Below, piece after piece: positions 10,001-17,855 of a stretch of DNA of 64,000 nt (position 1 is the stretch's first letter; each line of letters opens with the position of its first letter). A program made the position numbers and the translations under genes. Source of the stretch: Dehalococcoidia bacterium. Lineage in GTDB: Bacteria; Chloroflexota; Dehalococcoidia; DSTF01; WHTK01. Location: NCBI GenBank assembly GCA_009377745.1, contig WHTK01000009.1, positions 21,184-85,183 of the forward strand. Reading direction: 5' to 3'. Under the pieces are notes generated by a model. The model saw only the letters and a list, made by a program, of their open reading frames with translations. It searched no databases and was not told where the DNA came from.

Positions 10001-10148
10001 GAGGATCGTTGGTCCGCAATGGCTCCCCGGCGAGGCGGATGCCTTGCTCAACGAAGCGGATGCGCTGATCTTCAGGCAGCAACGAAACCGGACCTTCGAG
10101 AGCCGAACGACGGGCCTCGTCGATTGCCTCCTCTGGAATCGAAGACAT
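7002..10148 (-). CDS. NorD-like von Willebrand factor A (VWA) domain protein
   Basis: 1048 residues. The long N-terminal part is helical and repeat-like with no catalytic motif. A VWA domain occupies roughly residues 825-1020 with a MIDAS motif DMSKS at about 837-841, then a threonine-site-like SGTRMGPAIRHATKKLL, LVSDGRPQD and the C-terminal GHDYLGEMCGDLGYEVL typical of NorD/CbbO-type proteins. Those proteins work with a MoxR-class AAA+ ATPase as metal-enzyme activases or inserters. No MoxR gene is adjacent here, which is unusual. It lies 91 bp behind the MocA-type oxidoreductase on the same strand and could be co-transcribed. A possible role in maturing one of the iron enzymes of this region is speculation. 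The domain call is secure. Confidence 0.85.
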   Translation of the reverse strand: MSSIPEEAIDEARRSALEGPVSLLPEDQRIRFVEQGIRLAGEPLRTNDPLADYFRVAHEVLPRLDDVGYAEWVGHVGKLASLASPIGSAFLNVTPAVLDRIRPEQIDEWAAVGEGIALSTWKSTTLASRFFDFSPLLLSHLTIDQLALLGKVIEGVADRNADLAVTCLEASPNFAQTYSDSEREAFLEFALGICRIPWPEAGQYFENASKLVQPIERGCRADFLRFVTLAGKQNRTQAYQLLTDCVGALRRVKPQYHGWLVARAGELLKHSEAAAVALLKSAPHVTLRLRPEELEEWYATGLALSNESARAGDAFFALQSSRSLETIAALTCGIELSDVISVLRLYNKALTGASLAIEPVDTLEDHGIVWGQGDGVFTDGTTVFLPRFAREFENKPDNFHAFKVYVTHQAGHIEFGSFRFRFSRQGAVLTTRRDKLERERLSASESTDGWVTDMERFFDLMPDRLLAADLFSIAEERRIDCRVPFEYKGLATLQVKVQRAELTHRPPVKSLPLREAFIEDLVRYSLDPTTILGWPLALLPALVRALHVLDVLRDPRAQVEDAAEATLLLYDLAAAIPNVASEATDSLPWASGAGEDLKQQAGSENVDRVLSTLQSCSSVEYKSPARVGYHGDFKPELVQLLGRLRREQPEDEIPPVPTADDISRILMRSVELMGRDGSSLVGQLVENLQREAAAESFGSEPDRESDEPQLVVEEPVESDEYEPEVHTLYYDEWDYRTQDYRPSWCAVHERPLEEGSADFYVRTLQEYGRLALETQRQFELLKPDNFRKLKYLEDGDDVDIDAVLDFVVQKKAGHAGGAKVYWRRNKVQRDVAVAFLMDMSKSTEDEVDKAIHLPGDVHDPQAFFTSGRLSGEAKRIIDLEKESLVLLTHALEVIGDRYAIYGFSGYGRENSEFFVIKELEEGFSDAVQRRIDKIEPVSGTRMGPAIRHATKKLLKCDAKARILFLVSDGRPQDSGYGRDDTDRRYAIHDTHQALLEAKRHGITPFVLTVDKEGHDYLGEMCGDLGYEVLGDIQLLPARLPALYRQLTA

Positions 10149-10239
10149 GGGTTCAGAATACGCTGCTGATTGGAGGCCTGCTATCGGCGACGAGCGTTCG
10201 GTTCAACTTGTGAACGCCAAGGTCGCGCGAAAACCCATG

Positions 10240-11517
10240 CTATGGACTGATGTCCACGGTGGGCACCTGGTACCGCATCGATACGTCACGGTGTTCCCTT
10301 GCCGAGTCGAGGAATCCAAGGCAGACCTCCATGGTCGCCTTGGCCCAAGCCGGGTGGTGAATCACAGGCCGATTCTCGGTCACTGCGAAGAACAGCTCAT
10401 CTATAACATTTCCGCGGCCAGGAGTGCCTCGCCAAGGACTAGCGCCAAGGTCGCGCAGTCCTGCGGTCGAGTAGGCGAGCACGCCGTCATCGGTCAATCT
10501 CAGGTCCGCACCTTCGCATGTGACAATGAATGAACCGAGCTCGGCCTGCGCAAGGCCTTGCCGGCCCTCCCCATCGCCTCCGCGCTGCCGTGACGCGCCG
10601 TTCCCTTCGGCTCTCTGAGTTACCGGCGGTCGCTCGGCGCCTTCGATCATCGCAGGGGGGCGGCGGCGTGGCGTGTTCCCGCCGTAGCCCGTAGCAATGC
10701 GCATTGCTGTCTCTTCCTCTGGGTCGCGGATGCCCAGCTCACGGCGAACGGCACCAAAGCTTTCTGGCGCTCGTCGGCCTTTGGCGCTGGCGATCTCACC
10801 CGAGTTGAAATGGTCATAGCCGCTATAAACGAGTGAGGCGCCGGCACCACTTTCGAACTCGAGCATCGCCATATAGGCGCCTTCAGTCGGGCGGTTCGTG
10901 TCGAGTACCCAGGTCATAGCCCGCACGCTTCGGACCATGCCGCCCCCTATGTAGCGTGAGGCGTCCACTTGATGTGGTACCTGATTGAAGATGATTCCAC
11001 CACCAAGCTCTGTTACCAATTCTTCAGGCCGACGAGGGCGATAGAGGAAATCCGTATACGCTGTGGCACTGATCATTCCGAGCTTGCCGAACTCCTCATT
11101 GGCGATCAGTTGGCGCATGCGCATGACGCCAGGGTTATAGCTCGCCGTGTGGCCCACAATCATCTTGATGCCGGTACGCTTGGCGATTTCGATCATCTCG
11201 TCGCAGTCAGCCAGGGTTAGCGCCATGGGCTTTTCAACGATTACGTGCTTGCCATGCTCCGCAGCCAGGAGGACGTGGTCGACGTGGAATTGGTGTGGCG
11301 TGGCGATATAGACGGCGTCCACTTCCTTGCTCCTCACCAGGTCGGCCGCCTCTGTGAATGTCTGACCGCCGAACTCCTCCTTGAAACGAGTCAGGTGCTC
11401 CTTGTAAATATCGGCCGCAGCCGTGACCTCAATGTCGGGATGTTCCGCCATGGCCGCGAGCATTCCTGCGCCTGCTCGGCCCAGGCCAATAACCCCAAAG
11501 CGCATCGTGCTTGCCAT
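10240..11517 (-). CDS. Gfo/Idh/MocA family dehydrogenase, phthalate dihydrodiol dehydrogenase-like
   Basis: 425 residues. The N-terminal Rossmann fold has FGVIGLGRAGAGM and the nucleotide-domain signature HVIVEKPMALT (about residues 92-102). NQVPHQVDASRYIGGG in the C-terminal domain resembles phthalate 4,5-cis-dihydrodiol dehydrogenase (Pht4), which rearomatises the product of a Rieske dioxygenase using NAD+. Three Rieske oxygenase genes next door support that role. AAGGTG precedes ATG 11517. A low-complexity segment at about residues 281-324 (rich in R, G, P, Q and E) interrupts the C-terminal domain; normal family members are shorter there. It is divergently transcribed from the first Rieske gene. 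Confidence 0.87.
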   Translation of the reverse strand: MASTMRFGVIGLGRAGAGMLAAMAEHPDIEVTAAADIYKEHLTRFKEEFGGQTFTEAADLVRSKEVDAVYIATPHQFHVDHVLLAAEHGKHVIVEKPMALTLADCDEMIEIAKRTGIKMIVGHTASYNPGVMRMRQLIANEEFGKLGMISATAYTDFLYRPRRPEELVTELGGGIIFNQVPHQVDASRYIGGGMVRSVRAMTWVLDTNRPTEGAYMAMLEFESGAGASLVYSGYDHFNSGEIASAKGRRAPESFGAVRRELGIRDPEEETAMRIATGYGGNTPRRRPPAMIEGAERPPVTQRAEGNGASRQRGGDGEGRQGLAQAELGSFIVTCEGADLRLTDDGVLAYSTAGLRDLGASPWRGTPGRGNVIDELFFAVTENRPVIHHPAWAKATMEVCLGFLDSAREHRDVSMRYQVPTVDISP

Positions 11518-11596
11518 GATTCACCTTCTTGTTCTGAGCCATCCGCCAGTTGGGCTCAGGACCAACCGAACAAGCGAAAATGGATGGGCGCGGTAA

Positions 11597-11625
11597 ACAT
11601 AGACTTGAATTGAGACGAATGTCAA
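11597..11625 (-). promoter_or_regulatory. Candidate promoter for the MocA/NorD-like genes
   Basis: On the minus strand TTGACA and CTATGT are separated by 17 bp and lie about 80 bp upstream of the MocA-type start. The divergent spacer also serves the Rieske gene at 11678, where TAATCT ends only 7 nt before the ATG, suggesting a leaderless transcript. Confidence 0.45.
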
Positions 11626-11677
11626 CGAGTGTTTCAAATTCCGTTGATTATCACTAGTCTGCGTTAATCTGAACAAA

Positions 11678-12862
11678 ATGCTGAGTGCGGCAGAGAATCG
11701 GACGCTGACTCAGGTCGGGCCAGGCACGCCTATGGGGAGCTTGCTGCGTCGTTACTGGCACCCTGTCGCACCCTTGGCTGAGCTGAATCACGCGCAGACT
11801 ATGGCCATTAGGTTGCTTGGCGAGGACCTTGTTCTTTACCGGGGCGAAAGCGGTCAGCACCACTTGGTTAGTCTTTACTGCGCGCATCGAGCCACCAACC
11901 TCTCTCAAGCCAGCGTCGAGGGGGATGCGCTTCGTTGCCCTCTACATGGCTGGCTCTATGACGAGCAGGGACAGTGCCTCGAACAGCCACTGGAAGAGTA
12001 TCCTTTCGCGCCGGAAGTCCAGTTGGCTTCCTACCCTGTCCAGGCTAAGGCGGGCCTACTTTGGGCCTACCTAGGCCCGGACCCAGCTCCGCTCGTGCCA
12101 GACTGGGAGCCATTCAGCCGGCAAGACGGTTTAGTACAGATCGTCTCATCCTTCCTCGATTGCAACTGGCTGCAATGTCAGGAAAGCTCGCTCGATCCCG
12201 ACAGCGAATGGCTGCAGTCGACGCTCGATGCGGGCGAAGCTGCGCCCAAAGGTCCGCCCTCCGACAATGAGGAAATGGCCTTTGAAGAATTCGAATATGG
12301 CTTCATCTACCGTCACGCTCCTAAGGAGCATGCGCCTGATGAAGGTTGGTCTGTAGGAGGGACCTCAATTTGGCCTAATGCGGTTTACGAAGGCAACAGC
12401 CGTGCTTGTCACATCGAGTGGTACACCCCGATTGATGACCGACGAACCCTAGCCATCAGCTGGTTCTTCAACCGAGCGGCACCAAATGCACTCATCGATG
12501 GAATCGAGGTGACCCACTGGCGTTCGCCGCCTAGGGACGACGACGGCGAGTTTGTCATGAGTCACAGGCTCAATCGGAAGCACGTCATGTGGATAACTCA
12601 GGGCATGATCAGCGATCGAACGAAAGAGCATCTGATGGAATCCGATCGTGGCATTGTGATGCTCCGCAACAAGCTCTTCAGCCAGTTGGCCCTCATTGCA
12701 GATGGCGGTGAGCCCAAGGGAACGTTGCGCAGCATGGCTGCAAATCGCCGGCTGAAATTACCTTCCTCCGATTGGGGCTCGTCTGCAGGAGGCGCCTTTA
12801 TAGAGATTGCGGGTCAACCGGAGCAGGTCGCTCGGCTCTTCAGGAAGGCAGTCCAGAGCTAA
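11678..12862 (+). CDS. Rieske [2Fe-2S] oxygenase-like protein lacking mononuclear-iron histidines
   Basis: 394 residues. The N-terminal Rieske domain is intact: CAH (about 68-70) and CPLH (about 87-90) supply the two Cys and two His that bind the [2Fe-2S] cluster. The C-terminal domain aligns with ring-hydroxylating oxygenase alpha subunits (CNWLQCQE...). However, at the conserved D-x2-H-x4-H iron site the protein reads LDPDSEWLQST, so both histidines present in the two paralogues (DQSHNAFVH and DQSHLSFTH) are missing. Without them it should not form the catalytic Fe(II) site. It may be an electron-transfer or structural partner, or a decaying enzyme; the open frame is intact. There is no clear Shine-Dalgarno sequence, and a -10-like TAATCT lies just before the ATG. 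Confidence 0.85.
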   Translation: MLSAAENRTLTQVGPGTPMGSLLRRYWHPVAPLAELNHAQTMAIRLLGEDLVLYRGESGQHHLVSLYCAHRATNLSQASVEGDALRCPLHGWLYDEQGQCLEQPLEEYPFAPEVQLASYPVQAKAGLLWAYLGPDPAPLVPDWEPFSRQDGLVQIVSSFLDCNWLQCQESSLDPDSEWLQSTLDAGEAAPKGPPSDNEEMAFEEFEYGFIYRHAPKEHAPDEGWSVGGTSIWPNAVYEGNSRACHIEWYTPIDDRRTLAISWFFNRAAPNALIDGIEVTHWRSPPRDDDGEFVMSHRLNRKHVMWITQGMISDRTKEHLMESDRGIVMLRNKLFSQLALIADGGEPKGTLRSMAANRRLKLPSSDWGSSAGGAFIEIAGQPEQVARLFRKAVQS

Positions 12863-12941
12863 AACATTCCTCAAGACTGATACGGGTCACCGCCGGCGTT
12901 ACCTTGACAACTCTCCGCGACAAATCTAGGCTCATGACAAT

Positions 12942-13002
12942 TTCTTTTGACTTGGCAGGTCGTTCTTTTGATTTAGTGGTCATTCTTTGACCTGGTAGGT
13001 CG
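12942..13002. promoter_or_regulatory. Three tandem about 20-bp repeats upstream of a Rieske gene
   Basis: Three copies follow each other with a 20-21 bp period: TTCTTTTGACTTGGCAGGTC, TTCTTTTGATTTAGTGGTCA and TTCTTTGACCTGGTAGGTCG. Two helical turns per unit puts all copies on one DNA face, as for cooperative activator or repressor binding. They end about 50 bp before ATG 13054. CTGGTAGGTCG recurs at 18219-18229. Confidence 0.55.
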
Positions 13003-13053
13003 TAAGCAGCAGTTCCCGGAACATCAGGCGCTTTAAGTGGGGGGTAGAATCCG

Positions 13054-14373
13054 ATGCTTACGAAAGAAGAAAACGACCTCTTGACCCGTGTCGGTCCTGG
13101 AACGCCTATGGGCAATCTGCTGCGCCAGTTTTGGATCCCGGTCCTCTTTAGCTACGAGGTAATGGAAGACGGTCCACCCGAGCGTGTGCGCATCATGGGC
13201 GAGGATCTTCTCGCCTTCCGGGACAGCGATGGTCGGCCTGGGATCATTGCCGAAAACTGTCCGCACCGCGGCGCGTCTCTGTACTTCGGTCGTAACGAAG
13301 AGTCCGGCCTGCGCTGTATCTATCATGGCTGGAAGTTCGATACCGAAGGTCACTGCGTCGACATGCCGAACGAGCCTCCCGACAGCAACTTCGCCGACAA
13401 GGTCCGAATCAAGGCGTATCCGTGTGAAGAGATTGCCGGCACGATATGGACTTATATGGGGGCGGAGCGGCCGGCGCCGCCTCTGCCTCACTTTGAGTGG
13501 ATGGATTTGCCAGTGGAGCACTGCTTTGGATCCAAGCGAGTCCAGTTCAGCAACTGGGTGCAGGCTATGGAAGGCGACATCGACCAGAGCCATAACGCCT
13601 TCGTCCATGCATCACTGAAGGTGCCGGAGGTTGCGCCCGGCGAACGGCCCTCCGTAGAACAGGTTCGCGCCTTCGACAAGCACCCGCGGTTCCAAACCAT
13701 CGATACAGATGCCGGCTTCGTGATTGGCGCTACCCGTGACACGCCCGAGCTGGACGTACAGTACACCCGTATCACCCAGTGGCTCGGCCCCTTCCACACA
13801 ATGACGGGTGTCACGGGAGTCAATCCCAGCCGCCCCTGGCGCGCCTGGGTGCCGATTGATGACTTCAACACTTACGTCTTTGGTATTAGCTTCCACCCAC
13901 TTACGCCATTACCAGAGGATCAGCGCATCAATCGCCGAGGCGGGGTCTTCAACATATCGCCAGACATGCGCGAGCCAAAGACCTCTAAGCCGTTCGGTGC
14001 CTGGCGGCCGATCCCCACGATCGAGAATGACTTCTTCCAGGATCGGCAGGTGCAGAAAATGGAGACATTTGCTGGGATATCCGAATTCTGGGCCCAAGAC
14101 GCGGCGCCGCAGCTCAGTATGGGTTACATTTTCCAGCGCCAATACGAACACCTCGGCACGACAGATCGGGCCATCATAAAGGCGCGCAACTGGCTGCTGC
14201 GCGCAGCAAAAAGGCTCCGCGATGAGGGCAAGATTCCGGACAACGTGTGGAATCCAGAGTGGTACATGGTCCGCTCGGGCGGCAAATTCCACAAGAAGGA
14301 CCAGTGGTGGTTTGAGGAGACAGTGGAGGACCGCAAGGCGATCCCGGGTACCAACCCTGACGCTTCGGTCTAG
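13054..14373 (+). CDS. Rieske ring-hydroxylating oxygenase alpha subunit, phthalate 4,5-dioxygenase-like
   Basis: 439 residues starting MLTKEENDLLTRVGPGTPMG, the characteristic start of phthalate 4,5-dioxygenase (Pht3/OphA2)-type oxygenases. Rieske ligands are CPH (about 70-72) and CIYHGW (about 89-94). The mononuclear-iron motif is intact (NWVQAMEGDIDQSHNAFVH). In this family the enzyme takes electrons from a reductase and adds O2 to an aromatic acid to give a cis-dihydrodiol; some members demethylate instead. GGGGGGT lies before the ATG. It is a close tandem paralogue of the gene at 15074, with which it shares long identical stretches, but lacks that gene's Gly-rich insertion. The real substrate is unknown. 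Confidence 0.93.
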   Translation: MLTKEENDLLTRVGPGTPMGNLLRQFWIPVLFSYEVMEDGPPERVRIMGEDLLAFRDSDGRPGIIAENCPHRGASLYFGRNEESGLRCIYHGWKFDTEGHCVDMPNEPPDSNFADKVRIKAYPCEEIAGTIWTYMGAERPAPPLPHFEWMDLPVEHCFGSKRVQFSNWVQAMEGDIDQSHNAFVHASLKVPEVAPGERPSVEQVRAFDKHPRFQTIDTDAGFVIGATRDTPELDVQYTRITQWLGPFHTMTGVTGVNPSRPWRAWVPIDDFNTYVFGISFHPLTPLPEDQRINRRGGVFNISPDMREPKTSKPFGAWRPIPTIENDFFQDRQVQKMETFAGISEFWAQDAAPQLSMGYIFQRQYEHLGTTDRAIIKARNWLLRAAKRLRDEGKIPDNVWNPEWYMVRSGGKFHKKDQWWFEETVEDRKAIPGTNPDASV

Positions 14374-14381
14374 CAAAGATT

Positions 14382-14421
14382 GAAAGTCACTCTGGTCGCC
14401 TACAGCACCAGGATGACTTTC
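14382..14421 (+). other. Long intergenic stem-loop
   Basis: GAAAGTCA and TGACTTTC pair at the outside, and CTGGT and ACCAG pair inside with a symmetrical 2-nt internal loop and a 10-nt terminal loop. No T-run follows, so it is more likely an mRNA processing or stability element between the Rieske gene and the next small gene than a simple terminator. Confidence 0.5.
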
Positions 14422-14454
14422 GACTCATGGAATAGCCAGCAACGGAGGTAGAAC

Positions 14455-14682
14455 GTGGAAGACAAAGAACTGCTCGCGACCTTTGAAGGCCCGCGAGGGA
14501 AAGCCGAAGTCTTCGAAGTGACCAAGCCTGGCGATAGGCCCCTCGTCGAGCAAATTGTCTATGAAATTGAATTCAAAGGTGAGACGCACACTCGGATGAC
14601 AATGGGCGAGGCATCGGTTGTCGCCTCTGGTCTTACCGGTGACCCTCGCTACCAGGGTTATGTCGAAACGGGACGACGTTAG
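14455..14682 (+). CDS. Small hypothetical protein between two Rieske genes
   Basis: 75 residues from a GTG start preceded by a strong GGAGG site. The sequence begins MEDKELLATFEGPRGKAEVF and contains EIEFKGETHTRMTMGEASVV. It is acidic, mostly beta in character, and has no signal peptide, membrane segment or cysteine. I do not recognise a family. Its position between two paralogous Rieske alpha subunits, with a good ribosome binding site, argues that it is real and part of the oxygenase operon, perhaps as a small accessory protein. That role is inference. Confidence 0.75.
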   Translation: MEDKELLATFEGPRGKAEVFEVTKPGDRPLVEQIVYEIEFKGETHTRMTMGEASVVASGLTGDPRYQGYVETGRR

Positions 14683-14963
14683 ACGTACTCAGCGCTTGCC
14701 TAGGCCGGCTGAATCAGACTCCAGATTACCGCGCGTCCGCAGGGGCCGCAGGGCGGGAACAGCTCGCCCTTACGAATTGGGTACTTAGTACGATGCGGGC
14801 AGTTGCTCTGGTAGTCTCCCGTTTCTTCGCAGATGTCGCCCGTATGTGACATGACGCCCTTCTTTCTTTCCGTCGTATTTTATGGTTGCTATGCCTGCGG
14901 CGGCGACAGTGTAGCCAGCTGTCTCGCTGGCTGCAAGGCCGATCTGATGCAAGCTCACAGATA

Positions 14964-14991
14964 TTGACAGGGCCTGACACTTTGCTACGCT
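14964..14991 (+). promoter_or_regulatory. Candidate promoter for the third Rieske gene
   Basis: TTGACA (14964-14969) and TACGCT (14986-14991) are 16 bp apart, about 80 bp upstream of ATG 15074. A small hairpin AGCCAGC-TGTCTC-GCTGGCT lies just upstream at about 14923-14942. Confidence 0.4.
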
Positions 14992-15073
14992 CCGTGGCAG
15001 TAGATATATGAGCGACCACAAATATTGTCGCAGTCTCAGCGCAAAGAGCTCCTGCATTAGAACGGAGAGCAAA

Positions 15074-16429
15074 ATGCTCAGCAAAGAAGACAACGACCTT
15101 CTGACTCGTGTTGGGCCCGGAACACTCATGGGAACCATGCTGCGCCAGTATTGGATACCGGTACTCTTCAGTAGCGAGGTTATGGCCGACGGCACTCCTG
15201 AACGATTGAGGATCATGGGAGAGGACCTCCTCGCTTTCCGTGCCAGCGACGGACGCGTCGGTATCCTCGCCGAGAATTGCCCTCATCGCGGGGCCTCACT
15301 CTACTTCGGTCGCAACGAGGAATCGGGACTGCGCTGCATTTACCACGGCTGGAAGTTCGACACTGAAGGCCACTGTGTCGATATGCCTAACGAGCCACCT
15401 GAAAGCAACTTCGCCGACAAGGTTCGCATTAAGGCATACCCCTGCATTGAAAAGGCCGGCACGATCTGGACCTACATGGGCATGGAACGCCCGGCTCCCC
15501 CTCTTCCTGCGCTCGAGTGGCTTGACCTGCCAGAGTCGCATTCAAGGGGTTCAAAGCGCGTCCAGTACAGCAACTGGGTCCAAGCCATGGAAGGCGATAT
15601 CGACCAAAGCCACCTCTCCTTCACCCATAGCTCTCTCCGCGTCCCCGAGGTGAGTCCTGGCGAGCGCCCAACCGTACAGCAAGTAGCCGCTTTCGATAAG
15701 CATCCGCGCTTCGAGGTTGTCGATCAGCCCTGCGGCTATACAGTCGGCGCGACACGCTCAACGCCTGACCCTGACGTCAGCTACACGCGCATCACGCAGT
15801 GGCTGATGCCGTTCCACACGATGACCGGCGTCACGGGGTTTAACCCAGTGCGTGGCTGGCGCGCCTGGGTGCCGATCGACGACTTCAACACCGTCGTCAT
15901 TGGGATAAGTTTCCACCCACTAACGCCGCTGGCCGAGCTTAATCGCGATGGTGGTGCTGGAGGCGGACAGGGCGCGCGGCCTGGGGGCACTCGCGGCGGT
16001 GTGGCCAATATCTCCGACGATATGAAGGAACCCAAGACCTCCAAGCCATTCGGCGCGTGGCGGCCGCTTCCGACGATCGAGAACGACTTCTTTCAGGACC
16101 GAGCACTACAAAAGAACGAGACCTTCACAGGCATCAGAGAGTTCTGGGCCCAGGACGCGGCACCCCAGCTCAGCATGGGCTTTATCTTCCAACGCCAGTA
16201 TGAGCACCTCGGCACAACCGACCGAGCAATCATCCAGGCCCGTCGCCACTTACTGAATGCGGCCAAGACGCTGTCAAGTGATGGCGCAAGCCCTCCCGGA
16301 GTCTGGAACCCCGAATGGTATCAGGTGCGCTCTGGCGGAAAATTCCATGGCGCGGACGAGTGGTGGTTTGCGGCCACGGAACAGGATCGCAAGGCTATCG
16401 CCGGTACAAATCCCGACTGCTCCGTGTAA
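15074..16429 (+). CDS. Rieske ring-hydroxylating oxygenase alpha subunit, paralogue of 13054
   Basis: 451 residues. GGAGAGC four bases before ATG 15074 sets the start; the frame is open further upstream but without a site. Rieske ligands CPH and CIYHGW and the iron motif NWVQAMEGDIDQSHLSFTH are all present. The protein is largely collinear with the product at 13054, so the two arose by tandem duplication. A Gly/Arg-rich insertion at about residues 290-310 (after PLAELN) has no counterpart in the sister protein, where the matching loop is short. The function should be hydroxylation of a phthalate-like aromatic acid or a close derivative; the pair may have different substrate ranges. Confidence 0.92.
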   Translation: MLSKEDNDLLTRVGPGTLMGTMLRQYWIPVLFSSEVMADGTPERLRIMGEDLLAFRASDGRVGILAENCPHRGASLYFGRNEESGLRCIYHGWKFDTEGHCVDMPNEPPESNFADKVRIKAYPCIEKAGTIWTYMGMERPAPPLPALEWLDLPESHSRGSKRVQYSNWVQAMEGDIDQSHLSFTHSSLRVPEVSPGERPTVQQVAAFDKHPRFEVVDQPCGYTVGATRSTPDPDVSYTRITQWLMPFHTMTGVTGFNPVRGWRAWVPIDDFNTVVIGISFHPLTPLAELNRDGGAGGGQGARPGGTRGGVANISDDMKEPKTSKPFGAWRPLPTIENDFFQDRALQKNETFTGIREFWAQDAAPQLSMGFIFQRQYEHLGTTDRAIIQARRHLLNAAKTLSSDGASPPGVWNPEWYQVRSGGKFHGADEWWFAATEQDRKAIAGTNPDCSV

Positions 16430-16588
16430 GATCGCGTTCTGCCCTTAAGCACAATACCGTGACGCCAATCACGCATCCTCTACGCTGTGCTTGCTCCAAA
16501 TTGAAGCATGAACAGGGCGCAGGCAGGATGTCTTCCTCCTGCTCTAAGGAAGTTAAATCGACGCCGCTCCTTTAGCCCATTGAAAAGA

Positions 16589-16619
16589 GAAGAGGGACGG
16601 TGATGAGCCGCCCCTCTTC
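16589..16619. terminator. Bidirectional terminator hairpin
   Basis: GAAGAGGGACGG and CCGCCCCTCTTC form a GC-rich stem with a 7-nt loop between the convergent Rieske (+) and amidohydrolase (-) genes. An A-run precedes it on the plus strand, which reads as a T-run on the minus strand. Confidence 0.65.
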
Positions 16620-16639
16620 CATTAGTCGGTTGGATCGGC

Positions 16640-17752
16640 CTACAGACCGTAGAGCTTCTTCGGGTTCTCGAAGAGTATCTGCCGCTTCTGCTCAGCCGTG
16701 AGATCCGGGTTGTTTTGGAACTTGGAGATCGCATCGACATCACTCGAAGCATCGAAGTGGCCGAAGTCCGTACCGATGACGAGGCTATCGATGAGGCCGC
16801 GCGCGATCAGGTAAGGAATGTCATCCTCGTTCTGGCAAGTCACGTAGATGTTGTGCTCCGCGAAGGCATTAGTGTGTTCGCCGTGCACGCGGCTACCGCT
16901 GCGCTGCGCCAGCTCCGAGTCCAACCAAGGCATCCAGGAGGCGGAAGCCTCAACGAAACCCCAGCGCAAACCAGGGAACTGCTTGTGCAGGTTGCTCTGG
17001 AGGAGCGTCGCACAGGCTAGAACCGTGGGGCCACGGAAGGAAGCAAGGCCGCTACCACCACCGCTGCGCCAGAGGGCGACGTTCGCCGGGTTGCCGTTGG
17101 CGATGTGCACGCCCATGCACATGTTCAGCTCCTGCGCCTTCTCGAACACCGGGTAGAAGTAGGTGTCCGTGCAGACCCGATCGCCTTCCAAGGGCCGTAT
17201 GGAAACGCCGACGGCGCCGTTCTCCTTGGCAAATTCGATCTGCTCCAGGGCAGCGCCGATGTCCAGGGTAGGAATGACGCAGTTCCAGTAGAGGCGACCA
17301 TTAGCGGCCTTGTAGGCCTCGGCGACCCAGCGGTTCCAGGACTTGGCCATGGCGACGTCCTGGGCCGGGTCATCCGCCACGTGCTCAATCCACAGCGTAT
17401 TGAAAAGTATCTGGACGTCAATGCCGGTTTCATCCATGGCCCGGAGGCGCATCGCGACGTCGTGGATGTCGCTCGTGCCCTCCGGCGTGTCAAACCGACG
17501 GCCCGTCTTTTCGGCGCGCTCTTTCATCGCCTCGACTGAGAGGGCGTTAAAGCGGAAGCCCCGCCGCTTCCCGGCGATCGACCAGAATTTCTGGTTCGGG
17601 TTATCCGGCGGCGACGAGAGGACAGGGCGGTATTTCTCCTCACCCGGATCCATGTACTCCCACGTACGTTCCGTTTCCACGACGTGGGCGTCGGCGTCGA
17701 TGACCAGCGTCTTCTCCGCCACCGCCTGGCTGGATCGTTGTTCCGTTGTCAT
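16640..17752 (-). CDS. Amidohydrolase-2 (ACMSD-like) family metal-dependent hydrolase/decarboxylase
   Basis: 370 residues from ATG 17752, chosen because GAAGGAG lies 8 nt upstream; the open frame extends further without a site. The N-terminal strand is LVIDADAHVVETERTWEYMD, a DxDxHV variant of the usual metal motif. Further ligand regions are GVHIANGNP and the late SLVIGTDFGHFD, whose Asp is the conserved metal/base residue. RLRAMDETGIDVQILFNTLW is a typical early block. Characterised relatives decarboxylate or hydrate aromatic and muconate acids (ACMSD, gamma-resorcylate decarboxylase, LigJ/LigW). In this cluster it may remove a carboxyl group or hydrate a ring-cleavage product. The exact reaction is not determined. 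Confidence 0.87.
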   Translation of the reverse strand: MTTEQRSSQAVAEKTLVIDADAHVVETERTWEYMDPGEEKYRPVLSSPPDNPNQKFWSIAGKRRGFRFNALSVEAMKERAEKTGRRFDTPEGTSDIHDVAMRLRAMDETGIDVQILFNTLWIEHVADDPAQDVAMAKSWNRWVAEAYKAANGRLYWNCVIPTLDIGAALEQIEFAKENGAVGVSIRPLEGDRVCTDTYFYPVFEKAQELNMCMGVHIANGNPANVALWRSGGGSGLASFRGPTVLACATLLQSNLHKQFPGLRWGFVEASASWMPWLDSELAQRSGSRVHGEHTNAFAEHNIYVTCQNEDDIPYLIARGLIDSLVIGTDFGHFDASSDVDAISKFQNNPDLTAEQKRQILFENPKKLYGL

Positions 17753-17825
17753 TGTTGTTACTCCTTCCCGCTTTTCAGTGAGGTACAGCATACTCCTCTG
17801 ATGATGTTCATTTCTATTCTTTGGA

Positions 17826-17855
17826 AAACAAATTTCTAACTCTCGAAACAAATTT
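17826..17855 (-). promoter_or_regulatory. Direct repeat operator candidate upstream of amidohydrolase
   Basis: AAACAAATTT occurs twice with a spacing of exactly 20 bp, about 75-105 bp upstream of the amidohydrolase start. The same-face spacing resembles the 20-21 bp period of the repeats at 12942-13002. A nearby TTTTGATGCA also appears upstream of the aldehyde dehydrogenase at about 20688. Confidence 0.4.

Noticed and set aside
14726..15286. 186-codon minus-strand frame over the start of the third Rieske gene
   Set aside because: Shadow of the Rieske coding sequence and its upstream region; no motif.
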